Assembly: GCF_900114915.1 (NCBI RefSeq)
Contig: NZ_FOUS01000002.1
Span: 248,001-312,000, forward strand
From: Bradyrhizobium sp. Rc3b
GTDB lineage: Bacteria > Pseudomonadota > Alphaproteobacteria > Rhizobiales > Xanthobacteraceae
Direction: 5' to 3'
DNA length: 64,000 nt
The notes under the pieces are model-generated. The model saw nothing but the letters and a program-made list of their open reading frames with translations, was not told where the DNA came from and searched no databases. The number at the start of each line of letters is the position of its first letter. Within the stretch, counting starts at the first letter, position 1. This document shows, one piece after another, positions 27,658 to 35,637 of the stretch. The position numbers and the translations under genes are program-made.

Positions 27658-28887
27658 CTATGACGGCGCTGGAGCGCTGCGCCCGATCGGCGCGCTGGTT
27701 CCTGAGATCGTCGATGTAGCGATCCATCGTGACACGGCTGCGATGTCGTCGCCGTTTTCGCGATAGGCGCGAAGCTGGAATTCGGCCGAGCTGCCGCGGT
27801 CCACAATGACCCGGCAATGCTCGATCTCGGCGGCGCAGCCCAGTGCGTCGGCGTCCTCGGTGATGTCGTCGATGATTCGGGAGAGCATCTCCGAGATCGT
27901 GACCGGTCCGTCTCTGGAGGCGAAGATGCAATCGGTGCCGTAGCGCTGGGCGCGCCATTTATTCTCCACCGCAATTGCGCGTTCGACCGCGGTGACCCCC
28001 TTGGACAGATCCGGTCGCAGATAGAGGCGGCGCGTCAGGCAGCGATAGAGCGAGGCGATGGCGACGGCATCGTCGACGAAGGTGCAGGTGTCGGGCGCCC
28101 GAAGCTCGAGGGTTGGGTGCCGCATCGAGGGGCGCATCGCCCACCAGATGTGGCTCTCGTCGGGAATGACGCCGGAGCGCTGCAGCGCGCCGACATAGTC
28201 GTCGTAATCCTGCCTGCTCTCGAACAGTTCGGGCAGGCCGGTGCGCGGCAGCTCGGAATAGGCGGCGAGACGGTAGCCCTTCAGTCCGGTCTTGTGCGAA
28301 TTCCAGAACGGGGAGGACGCGGACAGCGCGATGAACAGCGGCAGATGCGGCAGCATCGCCCGCATCACCGCCATGCGCTTCTCGGGATCGGGCAGCTGGA
28401 CGTGCACATGCATGCCGCACATCATGTTGCGATGGCCGATGCTGCGCAGATCCTCGATCATCTCCTCATAGCGCGGTTTCGGGCTTGGCTGCGACATGCG
28501 CCAGACCGCGGTCGGGTGCGTGCCGCAGGCCATGATCACGAAACCATATTGCGCGGCGACGTTGGCGACTTCGCGCCGCAGGAAGCGAAGCTCTTCGCGG
28601 GCGTCGTTGACGTCGACGTGAACGTTGGTGGCGACCTCGAGCTGGGATTGCAGCATCTCCCGCATGGCCTGGCCGCCGGTCGACCAATTCGCCGATTCGA
28701 ACAGCTCGTTCGGAGTTTGAATGGCGACGTCGAAGCTGCGGCGGTCCGCCAGGAAGTACTCCTCCTCGATGCCGAAGGAATATTCAGCCGCCTTGGCCCC
28801 GCCGCCGGCAGAGCGAATGACCAGGTGCTGCCTATCACCCGAGGAATCGAGGCGCAGCAGTTTCAAAACGTCCGAAGTAGATGTCAT
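27658..28887 (-). CDS. YbdK-type carboxylate-amine ligase (glutamate-cysteine ligase family 2)
   Basis: ATP-grasp-like ligase of 409 residues. YSFGIEEEYFLADRRSFD near residue 35 is the GCS2 nucleotide/metal motif; CGMHVHVQLPD, SSPFWNSHKTGLKGYR and WWAMRPSMRHPTLELRAPDTC follow in family order. YbdK proteins have weak gamma-glutamylcysteine synthetase activity; the true substrate is unsettled. The ATG at 28887 starts a short leader before the domain. The final 25 residues after SRWIATSTI become Ser/Pro/Ala-rich, whereas another frame continues YIDDLRNQRADRAQ with better codon use, so a frameshift near 27705-27720 is possible. The class II amidotransferase gene ends 19 bases upstream. Confidence 0.88.
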   Translation of the reverse strand: MTSTSDVLKLLRLDSSGDRQHLVIRSAGGGAKAAEYSFGIEEEYFLADRRSFDVAIQTPNELFESANWSTGGQAMREMLQSQLEVATNVHVDVNDAREELRFLRREVANVAAQYGFVIMACGTHPTAVWRMSQPSPKPRYEEMIEDLRSIGHRNMMCGMHVHVQLPDPEKRMAVMRAMLPHLPLFIALSASSPFWNSHKTGLKGYRLAAYSELPRTGLPELFESRQDYDDYVGALQRSGVIPDESHIWWAMRPSMRHPTLELRAPDTCTFVDDAVAIASLYRCLTRRLYLRPDLSKGVTAVERAIAVENKWRAQRYGTDCIFASRDGPVTISEMLSRIIDDITEDADALGCAAEIEHCRVIVDRGSSAEFQLRAYRENGDDIAAVSRWIATSTISGTSAPIGRSAPAPS

Positions 28888-28906
28888 TGGCCACCCGGCA
28901 AAGGCA

Positions 28907-29734
28907 TTACCTGCGGGCGATAATCCGTCTGACGGGGGCGGGTTCCGCGTCGCACTCACCGGAAATTGCAACGTCGAACGGAACAATCTTCACGTTTTCG
29001 GACGCGCGCGCGATCAGCGCGTGATTTGGCGGCACTTCGGACCAATCCGATTCCTTGTCGAAGGGTTCGGACACGACGATGACCTGGCCGCCGTCCTCCC
29101 GGTAATACAGCGTGTTTGCGGCGTCGTTGACCGCAACGCGAAACGCATAGAGATCCCGGCCGTTCGCGATCGCACTGGTGAAGCGCAGCCGTTCGCGCAG
29201 CTGCCCCTCGTTGACGAGGCCGACGAGGGCGTGCAGCACGCGCCGCGTCGCTTGAAGCGGATCGCTGTCGAGCCCGGCACCCATCATCGCCAGGAACACA
29301 GCCTCCGAATCGGTCGTGCCCAGCCGCGATGGATAATAGGCATCGGGGATCAGCGCCTCGACCTTGCGCCGCAGCCGATTCCAGCTCCCGACGAATCCGT
29401 TGTGCATGAACATCCAGTGGCCGCAGGCAAAGGGATGGCAATTCTGTCGCGTCACCGCCGTGCCGGTGGCGGCGCGCACATGGGCAAAGAACAAGTGCGA
29501 GCGCAGATGCCGGCAGAGGTAGCGCAGGTTTTCGTCCGACCAGGCCGGGCGGGTCTCGCGATAAAGGCCGGGCTCCGGATGCTCGCCGTACCAGCCGAGA
29601 CCAAAGCCGTCGCCGTTCGAGCCCGCCGTGGATTGCAGCGAGCGGATGCTCTGCGCGACCAGCGAATGTTCGGGCTCGGTGACGTAAGGCTCAAACGAGG
29701 TGGTCTCGCCCCGGTATGCGATCCAGCGGCACAT
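28907..29734 (-). CDS. Class II glutamine amidotransferase-like hydrolase (YafJ/EgtC family)
   Basis: Ntn hydrolase of 275 residues. It begins MCRWIAYRG, so Cys2 is the expected N-terminal nucleophile after Met removal. SNGDGFGLGWYG, FFAHVRAATG, NCHPFACGHWMFMHNGFVG and TDSEAVF make up the glutaminase domain. There is no synthase domain, as in YafJ and in EgtC, which cleaves a gamma-glutamyl bond in ergothioneine synthesis. The start at 29734 has AGGAA six bases upstream. It heads a minus-strand operon followed by a gamma-glutamyl ligase-like gene and a zinc-ribbon protein. The juxtaposition of a predicted gamma-glutamyl ligase and a gamma-glutamyl hydrolase is suggestive. Confidence 0.9.
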   Translation of the reverse strand: MCRWIAYRGETTSFEPYVTEPEHSLVAQSIRSLQSTAGSNGDGFGLGWYGEHPEPGLYRETRPAWSDENLRYLCRHLRSHLFFAHVRAATGTAVTRQNCHPFACGHWMFMHNGFVGSWNRLRRKVEALIPDAYYPSRLGTTDSEAVFLAMMGAGLDSDPLQATRRVLHALVGLVNEGQLRERLRFTSAIANGRDLYAFRVAVNDAANTLYYREDGGQVIVVSEPFDKESDWSEVPPNHALIARASENVKIVPFDVAISGECDAEPAPVRRIIARR

Positions 29735-30234
29735 GGGAGTTCCTTGCGGCTTCCTGTCAGACAATGCGTGCTGAGTTGCACCAACACACCCGCCGAGGCG
29801 ATGTTCCCGGCGCCGAGGGCTTGCCCCGGACGCAGTGCAGCGCCTCTTGGCGGCGCACTGCTGAGCCGGGGCCCATAAGGTTGGGTGCGCCATCTGGGTC
29901 CCGGCTCTGCGCAGCAGCGCTACGCGTTGCATCGCGTCCGGGACACGGAGCGCGACGTGCTTAACGAAGATGCACGACCGCGGAACCGATGCGGCGGCTG
30001 GTCGCAGTCATCTCGCCTTGATTCCGACGGACCCACCTTTATCTCTGACACGAACAAGAATCCGGGCCCCTCTGGCGAGGACGCCGACGTTCGTCGGCAA
30101 ACCTCGTGATGTCGGATGACCTGTCCCGCGCGAATGCGATGGATCGGCCGATCGTCGGGCCTCTGTACTCTCTCTCCGACCATTCGTCCCCATCGCAGCT
30201 CCGTGCGGCCATTTCGCAACATTGAGGAGCAACG
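29735..30234. other. Intergenic region with palindromic repeats
   Basis: About 500 bases. Its left half holds two related palindromic repeat units (listed separately). The right half, 29950-30230, should carry the promoter of the terB-like operon; I see no clear operator there. Confidence 0.5.
29823..29944. repeat. Two palindromic repeat units, REP-like
   Basis: Unit 1 has GCCCCGG at 29823-29829 paired with CCGGGGC at 29866-29872, and inside it GCAGTGC...GCGCACTGC. Unit 2 has GTCCCGG at 29898-29904 paired with CCGGGAC at 29938-29944, with an inner CTGCGCAGCAGCGC resembling unit 1. They are two degenerate copies of one hairpin-forming element in opposite senses. I recall similar GC-rich palindromes as common intergenic repeats in Bradyrhizobium genomes, not verified here. 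Confidence 0.65.
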
Positions 30235-30708
30235 ATGACTGACGCCAAGCATTCAAATCCGATCGAAATCGAAATCACGGAACCGTCCAGCCTGAACGAG
30301 CAGGCCGCGGTTGCGCTGGTGATCGTGGGCGCGCTGGTTGCGGTTGCCGACCGGCGCGTTTCGCCGGTCGAGCGCGACGAGGTGATCCGTTTCATCAAGG
30401 ATCGCAAGCTGGCGCCGCACATCTCGGACGAACGGCTCTATGCGATGTTCGATGAGCTCGCCGAACGGCTCGAGGAACCGGATTTTGCCAATGTCGTGAT
30501 CGACACGCTGCGGCCGGTTTCGAACTTGCCGCTGTCGTCCCATTTGATTGAGCTGTCGGAGCGGGTGGCTGCGGCGGATGAGGACGTCCATCCCCGCGAA
30601 GTGCAGGCGATAAAATTGTTGCGCTTGCTGACGCTGGTGCTGCCGCGCGCGAAGCCGGTCACGTCGGGTCAAGGGCGCACCGAACGGCAGATGGCCACAG
30701 AGGAGTAA
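30235..30708 (+). CDS. TerB-like tellurite-resistance domain protein
   Basis: Cytoplasmic, all-helical protein of 157 residues. VALVIVGALVAVADRRVSPVERDEVIRFIKDRKL and RVAAADEDVHPREVQAIKLLRLL are the two halves of a TerB-like fold with conserved acidic positions (the AADEDVHPRE motif) thought to bind metal. The predicted role is in membrane-associated metal or oxidative stress responses with TerC. It starts a plus-strand run: the next gene follows after two bases, then a TerC gene overlaps by four bases. Confidence 0.8.
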   Translation: MTDAKHSNPIEIEITEPSSLNEQAAVALVIVGALVAVADRRVSPVERDEVIRFIKDRKLAPHISDERLYAMFDELAERLEEPDFANVVIDTLRPVSNLPLSSHLIELSERVAAADEDVHPREVQAIKLLRLLTLVLPRAKPVTSGQGRTERQMATEE

Positions 30709-30710
30709 GC

Positions 30711-31073
30711 ATGAGCGCAGCATCGCACGAGCGTACGAGTGAAGCCGCAGGTCCCGCCAGCGAAATGGCCGGCGGCGACCCGCGCCTCGAAAAGCTCGTC
30801 GATCGACTGCCGCCGCGCATGGGTGACACCGTCACCTATCTGCTCAAGCCGTCGAACCGCTGGGTCAGAATTCCATCGGGCGCGCTCCTCATTGTGGGCG
30901 GCGTGCTTTCCTTCCTTCCGATCCTCGGCGTCTGGATGCTGCCGCTCGGTCTCGCGCTGCTTGCCGAGGACGTGCCTGCGTTGCGCTCCTCACGTTCGAA
31001 GGTCCTGGATTGGGTCGAGCGGAAGAAGCCGCATTGGCTCGATCCATCCGCATCGAAAAATGATCAATCATGA
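30711..31073 (+). CDS. PGPGW-like small membrane protein
   Basis: Protein of 120 residues. A polar, probably disordered leader (1-45) is followed by two hydrophobic segments: WVRIPSGALLIVGGVLSFLPIL, then GVWMLPLGLALLAEDVPALR, a pattern seen in the PGPGW transmembrane family. A basic tail, SKVLDWVERKKPHWL, follows. The function is unknown. It sits between terB-like and terC genes, two bases from the first and overlapping the second by four, implying a joint role at the membrane. Confidence 0.75.
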   Translation: MSAASHERTSEAAGPASEMAGGDPRLEKLVDRLPPRMGDTVTYLLKPSNRWVRIPSGALLIVGGVLSFLPILGVWMLPLGLALLAEDVPALRSSRSKVLDWVERKKPHWLDPSASKNDQS

Positions 31074-31705
31074 CTGAATTCATCACGCCCGAAGCGCTCA
31101 CTGCGCTGCTTCAAGTCGTCCTGATCGACCTCGTTCTCGCCGGCGACAATGCCGTCGTCATCGGCCTCGCCGCAGCGGGACTTCCGGCCAAACAGCGCCG
31201 CCGCGCCATCATCGTCGGTATCGCCGCCGCCACGGTACTGCGCATCGTCTTCGCCGGCGTCGCGACCCAGCTGCTGCAGGTCATCGGCCTGTTGCTTGCC
31301 GGCGGCGTGCTGCTGCTCTGGGTTTGCTGGAAGATGTGGCGCGAGCTGCGCGAGCAGTCGCATGGGGGGCAGCTGGCGTTCAGCCATGGCGGCGGCGCGG
31401 ACGGTGCGACCGTGCAGCGAAAGACCTTCGGTCAGGCTGCGGTGCAGATCGTCGCCGCCGACGTCTCGATGTCGCTCGACAACGTGCTCGCGGTCGCGGG
31501 CGCCGCGCGCGAGCATCCCTACATTCTCGTCTTCGGGCTGTTGCTGTCGGTGGCGATGATGGGTGTTGCCGCCGATCTGCTTGGTCGCGTGCTCCAGAAG
31601 CATCGCTGGGTCGCCTATGTCGGCCTCGCCATCATCATTTACGTCGCCTTCGAGATGATCTATCGGGGCTCGCTCGAGCTCGCGCCTGTCATCGCGAGTC
31701 TCTGA
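31070..31705 (+). CDS. TerC/YjbE family membrane protein
   Basis: Integral membrane protein of 211 residues with about seven hydrophobic segments in two inverted halves. The hallmark acidic motifs are LIDLVLAGDNAVVIGLA near residue 20 and VAADVSMSLDNVLAVAG near residue 130; in this family they form a metal-ion path, and several relatives protect against manganese or tellurite. A His/Gly-rich cytoplasmic loop (QSHGGQLAFSHGGGADG) separates the halves and might bind metal. Its ATG overlaps the previous gene's stop (ATGA), so translation is coupled. Confidence 0.88.
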   Translation: MTEFITPEALTALLQVVLIDLVLAGDNAVVIGLAAAGLPAKQRRRAIIVGIAAATVLRIVFAGVATQLLQVIGLLLAGGVLLLWVCWKMWRELREQSHGGQLAFSHGGGADGATVQRKTFGQAAVQIVAADVSMSLDNVLAVAGAAREHPYILVFGLLLSVAMMGVAADLLGRVLQKHRWVAYVGLAIIIYVAFEMIYRGSLELAPVIASL

Positions 31706-31738
31706 GGCGACAACTCTTTCCGCAATCCGGAGTAATTC

Positions 31739-32320
31739 ATGACGTCCGAACCCAAAGCACCTTCGGCGCAAGGCGAGCCGCCGCGCCTAGGCCTGTTTGC
31801 GCAGCTCATCTTTGGCTCCCGTTGGCTGCAAGTGCCGCTCTATGTCGGCCTGATCGTCGCGCAGGCCGTCTATGTGCTGCTGTTCCTGAAGGAGCTCTGG
31901 CATCTGGTCGCGCACTCGTTCGACGCCAGCGAGCAGCAGATCATGCTGGTCGTGCTCGGGCTGATCGACGTCGTCATGATCTCGAACCTCCTGATCATGG
32001 TGATTGTCGGCGGCTACGAGACCTTCGTGTCCCGCCTGAACCTGACCGGCCATCCCGACGAGCCGGAATGGCTGAGCCATGTCAATGCCAGCGTGCTCAA
32101 GATCAAGCTCGCGATGGCGATCATCGGCATCTCCTCGATCTCGTTGCTCAGGACCTTCATCGAGGCCGGCAATCTCGGCACCACGCGCAGCAATTTCACC
32201 GAGACCGGCGTGATGTGGCAGGTGCTGATCCACATGACCTTCATCGTCTCGGCGATCGGAATCGCCTGGGTCGACCGCCTCAGCGACAACGGCCATCGCA
32301 AGGAGGCCGCCCACGGCTGA
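31739..32320 (+). CDS. YqhA/UPF0114 family membrane protein
   Basis: Membrane protein of 193 residues. A Pro-rich cytoplasmic leader precedes SRWLQVPLYVGLIVAQAVYVLLFLKELWHL; then LIDVVMISNLLIMVIVGGYETFVSRLN, the family's signature segment, and SVLKIKLAMAIIGISSISLL and VMWQVLIHMTFIVSAIGIAW follow. The function is not established. It starts 33 bases after terC and ends before a clear terminator, so it closes the four-gene operon. Confidence 0.88.
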   Translation: MTSEPKAPSAQGEPPRLGLFAQLIFGSRWLQVPLYVGLIVAQAVYVLLFLKELWHLVAHSFDASEQQIMLVVLGLIDVVMISNLLIMVIVGGYETFVSRLNLTGHPDEPEWLSHVNASVLKIKLAMAIIGISSISLLRTFIEAGNLGTTRSNFTETGVMWQVLIHMTFIVSAIGIAWVDRLSDNGHRKEAAHG

Positions 32321-32360
32321 CGAACCTGGCCGTCTGATAACCTCCCGAGCGGCCAATCCT

Positions 32361-32398
32361 GAGCCCGCCTGATCGTCCGATCCGGCGGGCTCCTTTTT
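32361..32398 (+). terminator. Rho-independent terminator of the terB-like operon
   Basis: GAGCCCGCC at 32361-32369 pairs with GGCGGGCTC at 32384-32392; inside, GATC pairs with GATC; a CTTTTT tail follows. It lies 40 bases after the yqhA-like stop. Confidence 0.88.
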
Positions 32399-32523
32399 CC
32401 ATCGATAAAATTGTCTGCAATCCGCTCAGCAGCAGCAAACCCTGCAGACAAGAAGCCTGGCGCCTTAAACCAGGCCTTTGGAACCGATCTGCATCCTGCT
32501 CGCAAAAGGGCAGGGCTATCGGC

Positions 32524-32787
32524 ATGTCAACTCTAAGGGAGATCGTCGCATCGGTCGCGGGAGTCTACGCGCTCCTGCTCGTCTGTGACGCATTGTTCGG
32601 GGTCGGCGAGGCGCGCTTCGACGACGCCTATTATCGCGCCAGCTTCTACGCACCGCGGCCGAAGGAGTTTCGGTTTGCGACCGACACGCCGCCGGCGGTC
32701 CGCGTCAGCGACGCGTTCTCGCAGTTCGCGCCGGGCGAGGCCAAGCCCAACAGGCGCTACTCGTCCCTGACGACGATTATCCGTTAG
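32524..32787 (+). CDS. Small exported or membrane-anchored protein
   Basis: Protein of 87 residues. An N-terminal hydrophobic stretch (IVASVAGVYALLLVCDALFG) is a signal peptide or anchor. The rest is polar with aromatic residues (RFDDAYYRASFYAPRPKEFRF) and a basic tail. No family is recognised. It is monocistronic, just after a terminator. GC-rich third positions and a purine stretch upstream support it. Confidence 0.55.
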   Translation: MSTLREIVASVAGVYALLLVCDALFGVGEARFDDAYYRASFYAPRPKEFRFATDTPPAVRVSDAFSQFAPGEAKPNRRYSSLTTIIR

Positions 32788-32951
32788 GGCCTGTACTCAT
32801 TAATCGGCTGTCCGCCTGACGTCCGGTTTACCGCCAGCCAGGGCGCTGGCAGTTCAACCGCTAATGAGCTTGTCGAATCCGAACAGTAGCCAGAATCCGA
32901 CGGCGCGACCCGAGCTAGATGGACCATGGCTGGAAACTGCCGGCAACGTAA

Positions 32952-33119
32952 TCAATGAATATTGAGCTTTACCAGAGGCAATTGCAGTTCCGCCGCTCTC
33001 TCGGCACGATCCCTCTTGCGGAACTCGTTCTCTTTGCGTTCGAACTTGATCATCTCCTGCTGAGCTGCTTCGAGCAGGCGATTTCGCTTAGCGTCGTCGT
33101 ATTGCGTATTGTCGGTCAT
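32952..33119 (-). CDS. Highly charged 55-residue protein
   Basis: The frame reads MTDNTQYDDAKRNRLLEAAQ and continues QEMIKFERKENEFRKRDRAE to end LQLPLVKLNIH. An AGAGGA about eight bases before the ATG at 33119 is a strong ribosome binding site. The product is almost entirely one amphipathic, charged helix, likely a coiled coil or nucleic-acid or protein-binding peptide. No family is recognised. A 64-codon frame opposite it on the plus strand has no ribosome binding site and an implausible product. Confidence 0.6.
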   Translation of the reverse strand: MTDNTQYDDAKRNRLLEAAQQEMIKFERKENEFRKRDRAERAAELQLPLVKLNIH

Positions 33120-33384
33120 GATCAGGTCCTCTCGCGGCCTTACTCCTAAGCAAATCGGGCGACAGCGCCAAGGTTCGATGCCTGAAAATTACGGATTTAT
33201 GACGGCGCGAGAGCAGGGCAGCAGTTAAAAGAGGCGCGGCCGGGCTTGAAATATGCGTCCCGGCGGCGCCCTATTCTCTAACTGAGCACTGAAATCTCAG
33301 TTGACGCCAATGTGCAACGAACATGCCACAGGCTCGTGACATCACCTTGCTCCTGCATCACGGTCGTGGCCCTTTCTGCGCCAA
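33120..33384. other. Gap, promoter side of the 55-residue gene
   Basis: About 265 bases, more AT-rich than the surroundings. No gene or strong hairpin was recognised. Confidence 0.4.
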
Positions 33385-33801
33385 CTAGTGCCTAAGGCAC
33401 GCCTTCAGAAACTCGATAGGTGAAATACCTTTCCTGCCGCGTATGTGCCGTTTCACATCTTTTACGTGAAGCAACGCTAAGATCCCCGGTGAACGCCTTT
33501 TACAAATGTCGGTAATTTTCAGCAGTTGCAGCTCTTGGAGCTCGTAATGAATAGTCGTGGTCGGATTTGCGACCGTATGATCATTTTGAATCAACGGGTG
33601 TGGTTGCTCAACTCTCAACTTGCAGAACTTCGGAACCTCCGCGCTCGGGTATTGAAGACCTGCGAGAGAAGCAGTCGCAAACGATCGAAAGTCCGAGTTA
33701 TCTGGGCCAAGCGGCGGTAAATTTGTAGTTGTAGTGTCCGCTTTGGGGCGCGAACAGTAGATCATGGTGGCGACTTCCGCTTTACGGTGGTGAGCCGACA
33801 T
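33385..33801 (-). CDS. Doubtful hypothetical protein in an AT-rich patch
   Basis: A frame of up to 138 residues; an internal ATG at 33765 would give 126. The composition is protein-like at the C-terminus (ITDICKRRSPGILALLHVKDVKRHIRGRKG) but rich in Thr, Pro and Asn at the start, and there is no ribosome binding site at either ATG. The local GC content is clearly lower than in neighbouring genes, hinting at transfer or at noncoding sequence. No family is recognised. Confidence 0.25.
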   Translation of the reverse strand: MSAHHRKAEVATMIYCSRPKADTTTTNLPPLGPDNSDFRSFATASLAGLQYPSAEVPKFCKLRVEQPHPLIQNDHTVANPTTTIHYELQELQLLKITDICKRRSPGILALLHVKDVKRHIRGRKGISPIEFLKACLRH

Positions 33802-33807
33802 TTATGG

Positions 33808-34510
33808 GTACACGCCCTAATTCGAGGCGGGCGCCGGCGGTCACACGGCCTTCACCTCAGAGGCTTCCTCGTCGGTGCAGACGCGGCTGCGCGCCGGGAA
33901 TCGCACGCCTTTCAGCGTTTCCACGGAAACGCTCGAGCCGCGGCCGCACGATATTTACAAGGCCTTGTGTTGCCCGACGGGCAAAACACGCGAGCCCTGG
34001 GTCAACGCGCACTGCCCAAAATATTCTACTTTACCGAAATTCGGAAATCGCGTATGTGTCTCTGCATCCCGGCCCAACGAAGAGGGGCGTATCGCGATCG
34101 TCACGAACGCGGGCGGGGTGGCGGTGGACGTGGGTCACATCGGCGCTGAGGGTTTTGCAGGGCGGGCAACCGTGAGCAAGACCGTCGCGCACACGACCGG
34201 TGGGATCCGCGTACGGCAAAATCGTGTGGTCCTGGCGCCCGGGGTCTGTGCGCCAAGTCTTGCGGTGATGTGGCGGTCCAACCGGGCACGCGCATCAATC
34301 ATCCACAAGGCGACGGGGGCAATAGTGCAACGCTCCCCGGGGAGAGTACGACATAAGCCGTAAATCCACTGCGCAGGGAAGGCCGGGATGCTCCGGTTGC
34401 CCTGTTATCCGCTATGCATGAAGCACACGCAATCTGCTCTTCGCATGGCGGTCGATGGGAGCCAACCGGCTCCCGGCCTTCCCTGCGCCCTCTTTCATGA
34501 GAGGGTGAGG
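33808..34510. repeat. Repeat-like noncoding region with long inverted arms
   Basis: About 700 bases in which every frame gives low-complexity Arg/Ser/Pro-rich products. An 18-base perfect inverted pair lies at 34371-34388 and 34471-34488 (GCGCAGGGAAGGCCGGGA and its complement), with a smaller hairpin GGGAGCC-AACC-GGCTCCC at 34457-34474. I associate this kind of sequence with dispersed, decayed repeats of Bradyrhizobium genomes, from memory and not checked. Confidence 0.5.
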
Positions 34511-34560
34511 CACTGGTCAAAGCTCGGGCGAGAAAAGCCGCGAGAACGCGAAGCTGTGTC

Positions 34561-35457
34561 TCAGTCCCCCTGAATCCATTCGGCGACGCCGCGCCACAGC
34601 GTGTCGCGATGCTCGGGCCGGAAAAAGCCGAAATGGCCGATCGTCTTGGCGCCGACGTCGGACGGCTTGACGTTGAGCACCTCCGGCTTGATCGCGGTGA
34701 ACCCGCTCGCGAGCAGTTCGACCGCCGGCCGCGTCGCCCACGGATCGTCGGAGAAGCACAGCGCCCGCAGCTCGCCCTTGAACTTCGCAAAATTCTCCAG
34801 CGCCGGCAGCTTGGAATCGAAGAGATAGCGGGGGCTCGAGACCCAATTGGCCCATTGCAGGAAGACCCCCTTGGGCAAATCCTCGCCGACGCCGGCCCAG
34901 CCCGGGGCGTAGCCGAGCGTGTGGGTGAGCGGGACGCCGATGAGGTTCATGAAGGCGAAGACGCGGTACTTCTCGGGCGAGGTCATCAGCCGCCAGGTCG
35001 CGGCCTGCGAGGCCACGAACGTAGCGCGCGAGATTTCGCTGTTGTTGGCGATCAGCCCCAGCGCCTGACCGCCGAAGGAATGGCCGACATAGGCCAGTGG
35101 CAGGGTGTTGTACCGCTCCCGCATCCAGCTGACCGCGGCGGTGACGTCGAGCGCGGCCCAGTCCGACATCGAGGCCTTGAAGCCGACCAGCGATTTCGGC
35201 TGGTTGTAGCCGACCATCGCCGGCAGCCGGGAATCGCCGATGCCGCGATAGTCGTAAGTGAGGACCGCGCAGCCGCGATGGGCGAGGTAGGAGGCAAAGC
35301 CCCGATAAATCTTGCGCGGCACGGCGGTGGCCGAATTGATCAGGACGGCATGGCGCTTGGTGCCGCGCGGCAGGAACAGGGTGCCGGCCAGGGCATACCC
35401 GTCGGTCGCCGGGAAGTTGATCTCGTCGATGAAAACGTCGTCCAGTGCCGCGTCCAT
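34561..35457 (-). CDS. Alpha/beta hydrolase
   Basis: Serine hydrolase of 298 residues. The nucleophile elbow is YVGHSFGGQALG near residue 123, and the oxyanion-hole and preceding strand include AVLINSATAVPRKIYRGFASYL and VLTYDYRGIGDS. The catalytic His is probably in TIGHFGFF near residue 278, and the acid around LCFSDDPWA. The fold matches the group of serine aminopeptidase S33-like hydrolases; the substrate is unknown. The ATG at 35457 is chosen because the beta-rich domain starts at once (VFIDEINFPATDG). It diverges from the DAHP synthase gene. Confidence 0.85.
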   Translation of the reverse strand: MDAALDDVFIDEINFPATDGYALAGTLFLPRGTKRHAVLINSATAVPRKIYRGFASYLAHRGCAVLTYDYRGIGDSRLPAMVGYNQPKSLVGFKASMSDWAALDVTAAVSWMRERYNTLPLAYVGHSFGGQALGLIANNSEISRATFVASQAATWRLMTSPEKYRVFAFMNLIGVPLTHTLGYAPGWAGVGEDLPKGVFLQWANWVSSPRYLFDSKLPALENFAKFKGELRALCFSDDPWATRPAVELLASGFTAIKPEVLNVKPSDVGAKTIGHFGFFRPEHRDTLWRGVAEWIQGD

Positions 35458-35637
35458 GGGCGCAAGGTATCCTGCCAGTTTGCCTCGCCCTCCCAGCAAA
35501 TGCGAATTTGGCTTTCCCCGCAAGGGCTTGCAGTGCCGACTGGATTTACAACTGGCGGGGCGGGGCCAGCCTGTGTATAAGGCGGCCCTCGCAACCCCTA
35601 GATCAGGTTGTGCTTTTTGCTTCACGGAGAGATTGCG

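Noticed and set aside
32955..33149. 64-codon plus-strand frame with a hydrophobic product
   Set aside because: No ribosome binding site; it lies opposite the better supported 55-residue gene.
33787..34363. Several overlapping frames of 120-160 codons
   Set aside because: They occur in the repeat-like region, overlap in all three frames, have Arg/Ser/Pro-rich products and no ribosome binding sites.
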